A stretch of 64,000 bases of DNA from the NCBI GenBank assembly GCA_020852515.1, contig JADZAS010000011.1:216696-280695 (forward strand). The letters run 5' to 3'. Source of the stretch: Phycisphaerales bacterium (GTDB taxonomy: Bacteria; Planctomycetota; Phycisphaerae; Phycisphaerales; UBA5793). Made by a program: the position numbers and the translations under genes. A model generated the notes under the pieces. The model was not told the origin of the DNA, searched no databases, and saw only the letters and a program-made list of their open reading frames with translations. Each line of letters starts with the position of its first letter. The first letter of the stretch is position 1. Shown here piece by piece: positions 17,950 through 26,657 of this stretch.

Positions 17950-18937
17950 TGATCAGCCCTTCCATGAAAACAAGACTTAGCGCCAGACCGAGAAAGATCT
18001 GGAACTTCTCTTCGTATCGGACCGTTTCGGTCGTCGCCATCTCCCTCTGCTGCGCCTGCCTGATCAATTGTTCATACACCTTGTCCAGTTCGATGGTTCC
18101 GGTCGAGACGTTGAGATACTGCCCGCCCTGGCTCGCCAGCGCCATCTCCCGCAGCGTCTTCGCATCCAGGCGCGACAGGACCGGCTTACCTTCATGCGTC
18201 ACGAATGATGGCCGGCCGTATTCATCGGTGATGGGGATGCGCGTCCCGACGTTCTCATCGCCGATGCCGATGGCGATGATGCGGATGCCCGCCTCGCCCG
18301 CGGCCCGTGCGGCCTCGACGGGAAAGCTGTCCATGTCTTCGCCATCGGTGATCAGAATAATGTCCTTGTGGCTGGCCTCGTCGGTGTCGAAGACTTCGCG
18401 CGTAGCCAGGCGGATGGCGTCGCCGATGAGCGTGCCGCCGCGGTTGACGCTGTCGGGCCCGAGGTTCTCCAGCGCCATGCGCGCAAAGCCGTAGTCGTGC
18501 GTGAGGGGGCACTTGACAACGGCCGAGCCCGCAAAGGCCACGATGGCCACGCGATCGCCGCGCACGCCGGCCAGAGCGTCGCGCACCCACATCTTCGTGC
18601 GCTCGAGACGACTGGGCGCCAGGTCTTCGGCGAGCATACTGCGCGAGACGTCGATGACAAAGCACACATCGCGCCCCAGGCGCCGGACCTCCTGCGGCGT
18701 GGCGTTCCACTGCGGCCGCGCGAGGCCCAGCGCGATCGCCCCCAGCGCGCCCAGCAGCAGGATCGACTTGAACACCGGCCGCACGCGGCTGGCCGAGGCG
18801 GCCAGCTCGGGCAGCAGTTTCGCATCCGCCAGCCGGCGCAGCAGCACCGAGCGCCGGTAAAGCGAGTAACCCATCACCACCGCCACCGCCGGCAGCACCC
18901 ACAGCGCCACGAGGAATCGATCGTCTCCCAGATGCAT
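17924..18937 (-). CDS. batB: BatB-like VWA-domain membrane protein
   Basis: The 337-residue protein has two N-terminal transmembrane helices (about 8-25 and 57-74), a von Willebrand A domain with an intact MIDAS motif (DVSRS at 96-100, plus ITDGED), and a C-terminal membrane helix before GRKRTTL. VWA domains bind a divalent metal and a protein ligand. Its ATG overlaps the batA stop by one base (TGATG at 18935-18939), implying coupled translation. Confidence 0.9.
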   Translation of the reverse strand: MHLGDDRFLVALWVLPAVAVVMGYSLYRRSVLLRRLADAKLLPELAASASRVRPVFKSILLLGALGAIALGLARPQWNATPQEVRRLGRDVCFVIDVSRSMLAEDLAPSRLERTKMWVRDALAGVRGDRVAIVAFAGSAVVKCPLTHDYGFARMALENLGPDSVNRGGTLIGDAIRLATREVFDTDEASHKDIILITDGEDMDSFPVEAARAAGEAGIRIIAIGIGDENVGTRIPITDEYGRPSFVTHEGKPVLSRLDAKTLREMALASQGGQYLNVSTGTIELDKVYEQLIRQAQQREMATTETVRYEEKFQIFLGLALSLVFMEGLISGRKRTTL

Positions 18938-20004
18938 CACGGCACCCTCCGCAGCAGCGTGGAAGCCAGGAGCAGTTCGGCGAGCAGCAGCGCCCCGGCC
19001 GCGAGCGTCCACGGCACGAATTGCTCCTCGTACGACGTATATTCCTTCGAGTGAATCTCCGTCTTCTCGAGGCGGTCGATCTCGCGGTAGATGTCATCGA
19101 GCGTCTGCTCGTCTCCCGCGCTGCGGTACGCGCCGCCGGTCATTTCGGCGATGCGGTTGAGCAGTTGCTCGTTGAAGGCGCCGCCGCCGGCAAACACCTG
19201 CCGCTCGCCATCGGGCGTCTGGATGGTCATCATGCCCGAGCCGCCGCCGATTCCCACGGCGTAGATCTTGATGCCCCACTCGGCGCACAGCCGCGCCGCC
19301 TGTGGGGCTGCGATCTCCGTCACGTTTTCATCGCCGTCGGTGAGCAGCACGATGACCTTGCTCTTGATCTTGAAGTCGGGATCGGTTTCATCCTTCTCGC
19401 GCTCGGCGAGTTCGCTCTCGGCATCCTTGAGGCGGGCCGCGGCGAGCGCGAGGCCTTCGCCAATAGCCGTGCCGGCGTCTACCGACTGCGGATGCGCGAG
19501 TTGAATCGAGTTGATGAGATCGCCCAGGGTTTCATGGATGCGCACAAGCGGGGAGACCGTCTCGGCGAAGCGGCCGAACGTGACCAGTCCGATCAGGTCA
19601 TCCGGGCGGCCCTCCAGACCGCGGTCATTGCCTTCGATGAACTCGCGGCAGAGTCGTTTGACGACGTCGATGCGCGTCGTGCCGCGGCGCGGGTCGAGTT
19701 GCTGGTTCATGCTCCACGAGCGATCGACCACGAACATGAGCGCGACGCCCTCGGCCGTAGTGCGCACTTCGCCGATGCCCTTCTGGGGCCGGGCCAGCGC
19801 CACGATCAGACACAGCAGCCCGATGGTGCGCATGATCGGCAGCGTCGGCAGCAGGCGCGTGCGCCACGACGGCCGCACGCCGGCCACCAGGGCGCGCGAC
19901 GAGAATCGCAGCGACGGCCGGCGGCCGCGCCAGCAGCTCAGCCACGCCAGCAGCGGCGCCAGCGGCAGCAGGAGCAGCAGCCAGGGTGTCGCGAAGTGCG
20001 GCAT
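18937..20004 (-). CDS. batA: BatA-like VWA-domain membrane protein
   Basis: The 355-residue protein has N-terminal helices (about 7-24 and 58-72), a VWA domain with MIDAS DRSWS at 94-98 and LLTDGDEN, and a C-terminal transmembrane helix. The ATG at 20002-20004 overlaps the preceding stop by one base (TGATG). A GTG one codon earlier is possible. It is paired with BatB, as in other moxR-bat operons; the two probably form a periplasm-facing heteromer regulated by MoxR. Confidence 0.9.
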   Translation of the reverse strand: MPHFATPWLLLLLPLAPLLAWLSCWRGRRPSLRFSSRALVAGVRPSWRTRLLPTLPIMRTIGLLCLIVALARPQKGIGEVRTTAEGVALMFVVDRSWSMNQQLDPRRGTTRIDVVKRLCREFIEGNDRGLEGRPDDLIGLVTFGRFAETVSPLVRIHETLGDLINSIQLAHPQSVDAGTAIGEGLALAAARLKDAESELAEREKDETDPDFKIKSKVIVLLTDGDENVTEIAAPQAARLCAEWGIKIYAVGIGGGSGMMTIQTPDGERQVFAGGGAFNEQLLNRIAEMTGGAYRSAGDEQTLDDIYREIDRLEKTEIHSKEYTSYEEQFVPWTLAAGALLLAELLLASTLLRRVP

Positions 20005-21067
20005 CACGCCACCGCCTCCTCAGTCGAGAGCCTGCGGGCCGAGCCATCCGGCGCCAGTTCGATGATCGCATCTTCGCTCCGGGTGCGGTTGATGAAGGCG
20101 CGCACAGTTTCAAGCGTCGCATTCATCTGCGTTGGATCGGGCACGTGTTCGGCAAACTTGACCATGTCGCAGTGATTGAGAAACTCCTCCAGCAGCGCCA
20201 GGTCGCTGCGATCGATGGACGTGAACCGGGCCGCGCGCGCCGCTTCGAGGAACTCCTCGGTCGTCTGCTCCGGCGCCCGCACGCCGAAACGATCTTCGAT
20301 GTAGCGGCGCAGGATCCCTGAGATGCGCTGGTAGAAGAGCTTGTACTGCCCGCGCTCGGTCAGGCCGTCTGCGATGAGCCGGCCCAACTCGGCCAGGGCG
20401 ATCTCGTGCGCCTTGCGCCGCACCGGTTCGGGCACAGAGGGCCGCCGCGCTCGGGCGATCAGAAATGCCGCCAGCGCGGCCGCAAGAAGCGCGCCGCCGC
20501 CGATGCCCGCCCACGCCCACCACGGCCAAGGCACAGGGGCCGGCTCCACCACGCCGCGCAATGCTGCAGGCTGGGGCGACTGCTCACCCGGCGGCCACTC
20601 CGACACCACCTCAAGGGGCACGGAAATCGAGTGCAGCACCACGCGGTCATCAGACGTGCTCGCTTCGCCCTTGAGATCGCAGACGATTTCGAAAGGCGCG
20701 ATCTCCGCCCGCCCGGGCAGGTACGGCTCGATGGTGAACTCGAATCGTTCCTTGCGCTGCGCCGCGCTCGTGCTGAGCGTGACGTGCCGGCTGTCGGCGA
20801 TGCGCCAGTCCTGCGGCAGCGAGTCGTCGATGCTCACGGCCTTCAGGCTCGCCTCCGCCGGGGCCGTCACGTCAATCGTCAACTCCACCGAGCCGGAGGT
20901 CCGCACCTGGCGCGGCTCGAGGGTGATCTTCGCCTGCACCGGCCCTTCCTGTACGCGATGAGAGACCGGTTCGCCGGCACTGTCGGCCGGCGGTGCGTCG
21001 CCTCGCTGGGAGCACCCCGCGCCAGCAAGGCAGCAGGCAAGTATCACACTGTACATTCGCGCCGATC

Positions 21068-21071
<4 letters not shown>
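20004..21071 (-). CDS. Membrane lipoprotein with DUF4381-like cytoplasmic tail
   Basis: The 355-residue protein starts at an ATG overlapping the DUF58 gene stop (ATGA, 21068-21071). The N-terminus MYSVILACCLAGAGCSQ looks like a lipoprotein signal with a lipobox (LAGAGC). Residues about 40-180 are a beta domain. One transmembrane helix (about 198-220) and a helical tail follow, with FYQRISGILRRYIEDRFGV and TTEEFLEAAR. The tail resembles the DUF4381 protein usually placed between DUF58 and the VWA genes. It probably belongs to the same membrane assembly. Confidence 0.78.
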
Positions 21072-22003
<932 letters not shown>

Positions 22004-22032
22004 TGCTCCTCACCGAATCACCAGATCGTTCG

Positions 22033-22195
22033 CTCAACATTCAACACGAAGACACGACGACACAAAGAAGAATCGCAGGGATCCATTTGTTTCTGACTCA
22101 GGTCTGTCATGCACAACCGATCAACCACTCCTCGACTCTGATGCGTTGGATTCTTTGCGCCTTCGTGTCGTTGTGCCTTCGTGTTCAATCGTTGG
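22033..22195. repeat. Long imperfect inverted repeat between moxR and the DUF58 gene
   Basis: The left arm (22033-22077) contains CAACACGAAGACACGACGAC and the right arm (22145-22195) reads as its imperfect complement (CGTGTCGTTGTGCCTTCGTG). The arms are about 45 bases, separated by about 70 bases. The inner segment holds a 21-base stretch (22124-22144) that matches 17 of 21 positions, by hand, in the core of the repeats at 32833-33105. It could fold as a long RNA hairpin in the moxR operon mRNA, or be a non-autonomous mobile element. Confidence 0.6.
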
Positions 22196-22197
22196 AC

Positions 22198-23187
22198 TCA
22201 CGGCACCGGCACGTGGTCGAAGATCTTCTTGACGATCGCATCGTTGTCCATCCCCTCGGCCTCGGCTTCGTAGCTGGCGATGACGCGGTGGCGCAGCACG
22301 TCCAGGCCGACGCTCTTGATGTCCTGAGGCGTCACGTAGCCGCGATGCTGCAGGAACGCGCGCGCCTTGCCCGCCAGCGTCAGAGCCAGCGTCGCGCGCG
22401 GCGAAGCGCCGAAGTCGATGAGCCGCGCGATGTCCAGGCCGTATTCCTTCGGCTGGCGCGTCGCGTGGACGATGTCCACGATGTAATCCTTGATCTTGTC
22501 GTCGATGAAGATCTGATCGACGACCCGCCGCGCTTCGCGAATCTCATCGAGCGTGATGACCGCCTCGATCGGCGCCCTTGCCTGGGTTGACGCCATGCGG
22601 TCGAGCACCTGCCGCTCTTCGGCCTTGCTCGGATAGGTCACCTTCAGCTTGAGCATGAAGCGATCCACCTGCGCTTCAGGCAGCGGATAGGTGCCTTCCT
22701 GTTCGATGGGGTTCTGCGTCGCGAGCACGAGGAACGGATCATCCAGCGGGTAGGTCGTGTCGCCGATGGTTACCTGCCGCTCCTGCATGGCTTCGAGCAA
22801 AGCGCTCTGCACCTTGGCCGGGGCGCGGTTGATTTCGTCGGCGAGTACGATGTTGGCGAAGATCGGCCCCTTGCGCGGCGTGAAGACGCCTTCGCGCGGG
22901 TTGTAGATCAGCGTGCCCACGAGGTCGGCCGGCAGCAGGTCAGGCGTAAACTGCAACCGCTGGAACTTCGCATGAATGGCCTGCGCGAGTGTCGAGACGG
23001 TGAGAGTCTTGGCCAGGCCCGGCACGCCTTCGAGCAGCACGTGCCCGTTGGTGAGCAGGCCGATGAGCAGGCCGTCGATCATGTAGCGCTGCCCGACGAT
23101 CTGCTGCTCGACGGCCGAGACGATGCGGCTGACGAAGGCGCTCTTGTCCTCCACCGTGCGTGCGATTCCCTGAACGTCAACTGCCAT
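22198..23187 (-). CDS. moxR: MoxR-family AAA+ ATPase
   Basis: The 329-residue AAA+ ATPase has Walker A GVPGLAKT (54-61), Walker B VLADEINRAP, sensor stretch LATQNPIEQEGTYPLPEAQ with the family pattern, and DRFMLKL. MoxR proteins act as chaperones that remodel VWA-domain partners. It heads the operon whose next genes encode DUF58, a DUF4381-like protein and BatA/B/C/D/E. About 180 bases upstream separate it from mobA, with no clear feature apart from GC-rich palindromes. Confidence 0.95.
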   Translation of the reverse strand: MAVDVQGIARTVEDKSAFVSRIVSAVEQQIVGQRYMIDGLLIGLLTNGHVLLEGVPGLAKTLTVSTLAQAIHAKFQRLQFTPDLLPADLVGTLIYNPREGVFTPRKGPIFANIVLADEINRAPAKVQSALLEAMQERQVTIGDTTYPLDDPFLVLATQNPIEQEGTYPLPEAQVDRFMLKLKVTYPSKAEERQVLDRMASTQARAPIEAVITLDEIREARRVVDQIFIDDKIKDYIVDIVHATRQPKEYGLDIARLIDFGASPRATLALTLAGKARAFLQHRGYVTPQDIKSVGLDVLRHRVIASYEAEAEGMDNDAIVKKIFDHVPVP

Positions 23188-23370
23188 CAGTGGCTCCTGT
23201 CCGCTGAGTTTCGAATGGCGATCCTATCGGCGGCCGCGGCCGCACGCGCGGCTGTGCGACCTGCCTGCGCGCAACGCTGCCGGCCCGCACAGGTATACAG
23301 ATGCACGCGCTCCGCGTTTCCGGCATCTGTTGATCATCTCCTGCGATCGCCGCAGGATCGGATTGCCGTT

Positions 23371-23952
23371 CTACTCGCCCGCCGCGTCGGCCCGCTTCAG
23401 ATGTTCGGGCGTGTTCACCTGCGCGACCTGCGGCCAGTCGCTTGGCAGCGCGACATCGGAGTGATCGACGCTCTCGATCAGAGAGCGAACCGCCAGACGC
23501 CCCTCGTCAAGGCATGACGCCACCGCCGGCAGCAATCCGGCGTGGTAGACGCCGGGAAACGGGTATCGGCGCGATCCGGGTTCTGTGAAGGTCGCCACCT
23601 TTGATTCGCTACGCCTGGCGGCCGCGAGCAGTTCGATCCACGCGGGGTGAATTGCCGTGAGATCGCACGAGAAGATGATGATCCAGTCCGAAATGTGGTG
23701 CGCGTCAAACAATGCCGCTTCGATTCCGGCGAGCGGCCCGAGACCGGGGCGCCGATCCGCAATCGTGCGCAAGCCGAGGTCGGCGTACTTGTCAGCCGCC
23801 TCGGCGACGACAGTGACTTCCCGCGCGACGGGCTGGATCTGGTTCGCCAGCCGCACGATCAGCGGCTTGCCTCCGAGCAGAGCCCGCGCCTTGTCGCTGC
23901 CAAAGCGCGAAGATCGCCCCCCGGCGAGGATGTAGACCGGCATCGGCAACAT
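23371..23952 (-). CDS. mobA: Molybdenum cofactor guanylyltransferase
   Basis: The 193-residue protein has the nucleotidyltransferase N-terminus YILAGGRSSRFGSDKA with the GTP-binding glycines and Lys, then LGPLAGIEAAL and FSCDLTAIHP, where CDLT replaces the common CDxP. It links GMP to molybdopterin to make the MGD cofactor. A bis-MGD-type oxidoreductase is encoded 2.7 kb away (26658-29441), which fits a need for this cofactor. An alternative ATG lies three codons in. Confidence 0.9.
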   Translation of the reverse strand: MLPMPVYILAGGRSSRFGSDKARALLGGKPLIVRLANQIQPVAREVTVVAEAADKYADLGLRTIADRRPGLGPLAGIEAALFDAHHISDWIIIFSCDLTAIHPAWIELLAAARRSESKVATFTEPGSRRYPFPGVYHAGLLPAVASCLDEGRLAVRSLIESVDHSDVALPSDWPQVAQVNTPEHLKRADAAGE

Positions 23953-24011
23953 GCGCCATCAGTTTAGCGGCGATGCATGCGTCGCCGCGATACTCAGGGA
24001 GCCCATTGGAT

Positions 24012-24140
24012 GCCGTGGTCTAAGCGAGGCTCTGCGAGCGCAGGCCACGCGCAGGCACCATTGTTCACCGAATGACCTTGAACATCTGTCGCACGCTCAC
24101 GTGGCCTTCCGGCCGCAGAGCCGGCCTCCAGACCACGCCA
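24012..24140 (+). repeat. Palindromic-ended repeat element, solitary copy
   Basis: This 129-bp element starts GCCGTGGTCTAAGCGAGGCT and ends GCAGAGCCGGCCTCCAGACC plus ACGCC, so its ends are inverted repeats. Its 5' half, including GAGCGCAGGCCACGCG, matches the copies at 32833-33258. It sits between the 3' end of the decarboxylase-like gene and the 5' end of mobA. Confidence 0.8.
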
Positions 24141-24146
24141 CCCACA

Positions 24147-24500
24147 TCACACCCCGCGCGCAAACTGCTGCTGCGCCCACGACCACGCCGCCACCGTGCG
24201 CGGCAAGCCGCACGTATTCATCGCCAGCAGCGTGGCCTGCTCGATCTCCTTCTCGCTCGCCCCGGCCTGCATGGCCCGGCGGACGTGGCTGCGCAGCGCC
24301 GAGTCGAGCCCGGCTCCGATGCAGATGCCGATCTTGATCAGCGCCCGTGTCTTCTCATCCAGCGGTCCCGCTTTGTCCACCGTCCGGGCCACGCGCTCGT
24401 GCGACTCACCCAGGGCCGGATACTTCGTGATGAAATCCTTGTAGGTCTGCGGCACGGCAGATGACTGCTTCGACTTCGTGGATGATTTCTTCTTGGCCAT
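24147..24500 (-). CDS. Carboxymuconolactone decarboxylase-family protein
   Basis: The 117-residue helical protein has a Lys/Ser-rich start (MAKKKSSTKSKQ). The CMD-like core follows, with ALIKIGICIGAGLDSALRSH, VRRAMQAGASEKEIEQA and LLAMNTCGLPRTVAAW. Catalytic AhpD proteins carry a CxxC pair; this one does not, so peroxidase-type activity is unlikely. It belongs to the CMD branch of unknown function. It is divergent from the NrfC-NrfD fusion gene, with about 150 bases between for promoters. Confidence 0.85.
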   Translation of the reverse strand: MAKKKSSTKSKQSSAVPQTYKDFITKYPALGESHERVARTVDKAGPLDEKTRALIKIGICIGAGLDSALRSHVRRAMQAGASEKEIEQATLLAMNTCGLPRTVAAWSWAQQQFARGV

Positions 24501-24649
24501 GAGGTGCCCCGCTCTGAGTAGGGTCCGCCGTGCGGACTGGTGAACGTCCGGCGCGCGTCACATTCGGATCGCGTCGTCCCATTCTATCGGCAGTTGGACG
24601 CAGCGCGGCCGACCCTACCTTTTGCACCCCGCGCCGATACACTGGACCC

Positions 24650-26152
24650 ATGCAGTATGGCTTTGTCATCAATCACGAGGACTGCATCGGCTGCCACGCC
24701 TGCACCGTCGCGTGCAAGGCGGAGAACGAGGTGCCGGTCGGCTCGTTTCGCACCTCGGTCAAGTACACCGAGCAGGGGCTGTTTCCCGACATCCGCCGCA
24801 TGTTCCTCGTCCAGCGATGCAACCACTGCACCGACGCCCCCTGCGTGACCATCTGCCCCGTCAATGCTCTGGACAAGCGCAAGGATGGCATCGTCGATCT
24901 CGACCGCGACGCCTGCATCGGCTGCAGGGCGTGCATGCAGGCGTGCCCGTATGACGCGATCTATCTGAACGAAGACCTCGGGGCCGTCGAGAAGTGTCAC
25001 TACTGCGCCCACCGAGTCGAGAAGAACCTCGAGCCGGCGTGCGTCAACGTCTGCCCGGTCGGCGCGATCGTGTCCGGCGACATGGATGATCCTGGATCGC
25101 GCATCTCGCTGATGATCCTGAATCGCGAGACGAAAGTCCGTCGGCCTGAACAGGGCACGGGGCCCAACGTCCGCTATATCGGGGCGTCGGATGTGGCGCT
25201 CAAGCCCGGCAGCGCCGAGCGGCCCGAGACCTACATCTGGAGCGATCGCCCGCCGCACAAGCTCGACCCCTGGCCCGGGTCGGTGCCGACCACGCCCAAC
25301 GCGCGAACAGTGCTCGACGCGGGGCACAAGGTCGAGTGGGGCTGGCCGGTGGCGCTCTACCTCGTCACCAAGGGCATCGCGGCCGGCGCCGGCATCCTGG
25401 CGCCTTTCAGCCAGTTCCTCGGACTGGAGTTCGGCAGCTGGGCACAGCGCTACATGCCCGAAGTCGTGGCGCTTCTCTTCACCGCGATCACCTGTTTCCT
25501 GCTGGTCGAAGACCTCGCCAAGCCGTGGGCGTTCTACCGCATGGTGACGCGGCCGAACTGGACGAGCTGGCTCGTCAAGGGCGGCGTCATCCTCGGCCTG
25601 TACATGGTCACCACGCCGCTGGCGATCGTGCTGCGGCTCGTGGAGGTCGACGCCGCCGCCGACATCGTCCGCTGGATCAACGTCCCCATCGCCCTGGCCG
25701 TCGCGGGTTACACGGCGTTCCTCTTCGCCCAGTGCAAGGGGCGCGACCTGTGGGAAAGCAAGTGGCTCCTGCCGCACCTGCTTGCGCAGGCGGTCATGCT
25801 GGGGAGCGCGGCATTCATCGCATTCACACAGGACGCGTGGACGTGGCTGGGCAGAATCGAGCCGGTCGCAGCCATCGTGCTGCTTGCCTCGCTCGTGGCG
25901 CACACGCTCTTTTCGATCAACGAGCGATATGGCTCGCACGCAACAGATAATGCCCGCCAGGCGGCAGGGTTCCTCGGCGTCGTGCGCCTTGGTCCGCTCG
26001 GGTGCTTCAGAGGCGGGCTCATCATCGGTGTGGCGCTGGCGGCGCTCGTGGCGCTGCTGCTGCCCGGCGCTGTCATTATCCCGATTCTGCTCGGTCTCTA
26101 CCTCTACGAATACGCCTTCATCCGCGCCGGCCAGTTGCCGCCGCTGTCATGA
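24650..26152 (+). CDS. Fused NrfC-type ferredoxin and NrfD-type membrane subunit
   Basis: The 500-residue protein joins two subunits usually encoded separately. Residues 1-190 hold four cysteine clusters for [4Fe-4S] centres (CIGCHACTVAC from 12; CNHCTDAPCVTICP; CIGCRACMQACP; CHYCAHR...CVNVCP). Residues about 225-500 are an NrfD/PsrC-like quinol-interacting membrane domain with about 8 helices. There is no Tat or Sec signal, so the FeS domain should face the cytoplasm. It is encoded just before a molybdopterin oxidoreductase, giving the A + BC composition of SoeABC/PsrABC-type enzymes. The start at 24650 is chosen because the FeS domain begins there. Confidence 0.9.
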   Translation: MQYGFVINHEDCIGCHACTVACKAENEVPVGSFRTSVKYTEQGLFPDIRRMFLVQRCNHCTDAPCVTICPVNALDKRKDGIVDLDRDACIGCRACMQACPYDAIYLNEDLGAVEKCHYCAHRVEKNLEPACVNVCPVGAIVSGDMDDPGSRISLMILNRETKVRRPEQGTGPNVRYIGASDVALKPGSAERPETYIWSDRPPHKLDPWPGSVPTTPNARTVLDAGHKVEWGWPVALYLVTKGIAAGAGILAPFSQFLGLEFGSWAQRYMPEVVALLFTAITCFLLVEDLAKPWAFYRMVTRPNWTSWLVKGGVILGLYMVTTPLAIVLRLVEVDAAADIVRWINVPIALAVAGYTAFLFAQCKGRDLWESKWLLPHLLAQAVMLGSAAFIAFTQDAWTWLGRIEPVAAIVLLASLVAHTLFSINERYGSHATDNARQAAGFLGVVRLGPLGCFRGGLIIGVALAALVALLLPGAVIIPILLGLYLYEYAFIRAGQLPPLS

Positions 26153-26205
26153 ACTAGCCATGGAAAACAGCAGCATTTCGCAGTCATGATCGCATCGGAT
26201 AATCC

Positions 26206-26637
26206 TTGGTTACTAAACACACGAAGATTCTCGTTTCGGAATTCGTGGGAGTACTTGGCTGGCCGCGGCCAGAGGCGTGTCGTCACGTCGGTCCCCCTGA
26301 TATCGGAGTGATTGAGTGGTTTAAATGCACTCTCGACAACGGCGCACATCTCCACATCAACGTGTTGCCAGAGTCGTTGTTGGCCAGCGTGCGCTCGCCG
26401 CGACATCTGATTTGTACGAACTGGCAACAAGTAAACTGTGGGCGGAGCCGTCTTGCAGCCCGCACAGCAGCCTCTCGCCTCAAGCCTGTACTCGGAATCG
26501 AGGTTTACACCGATGCAAATGTGCGACGCCGGTTCCGCAGAGCGTACCCGCAGTATTGTGGGTGGACGAATGAACGGATGATGTCGGCCGACGAATCACC
26601 ATACTGGCCCGTTGAAAAGCCTCGCGCATCCCGCTGA
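26206..26637 (+). CDS. Doubtful hypothetical protein in a lower-GC gap
   Basis: The 505 bases between the FeS-membrane fusion and the Mo oxidoreductase (26153-26657) have visibly lower GC than their neighbours. This is the longest reading frame there: 143 codons from a TTG. It contains sensible stretches (DIGVIEWFKCTLDNGAHLHI), but I recognise no family and its third-position GC is only moderately raised. It may be a real small gene, a decayed one, or spacer. I see nothing else in the gap. Confidence 0.25.
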   Translation: MVTKHTKILVSEFVGVLGWPRPEACRHVGPPDIGVIEWFKCTLDNGAHLHINVLPESLLASVRSPRHLICTNWQQVNCGRSRLAARTAASRLKPVLGIEVYTDANVRRRFRRAYPQYCGWTNERMMSADESPYWPVEKPRASR

Positions 26638-26657
26638 GTTGATCTGGAGTTGACCAC

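Noticed and set aside
17053..17952. Leu/Arg-rich + strand frame
   Set aside because: It is the antisense of the CAG-rich batC gene; composition is explained by CTG runs.
26104..26430. Minus-strand frame in the lower-GC gap
   Set aside because: It overlaps the end of the NrfC-NrfD fusion gene on the other strand and has no start context or plausible protein features.
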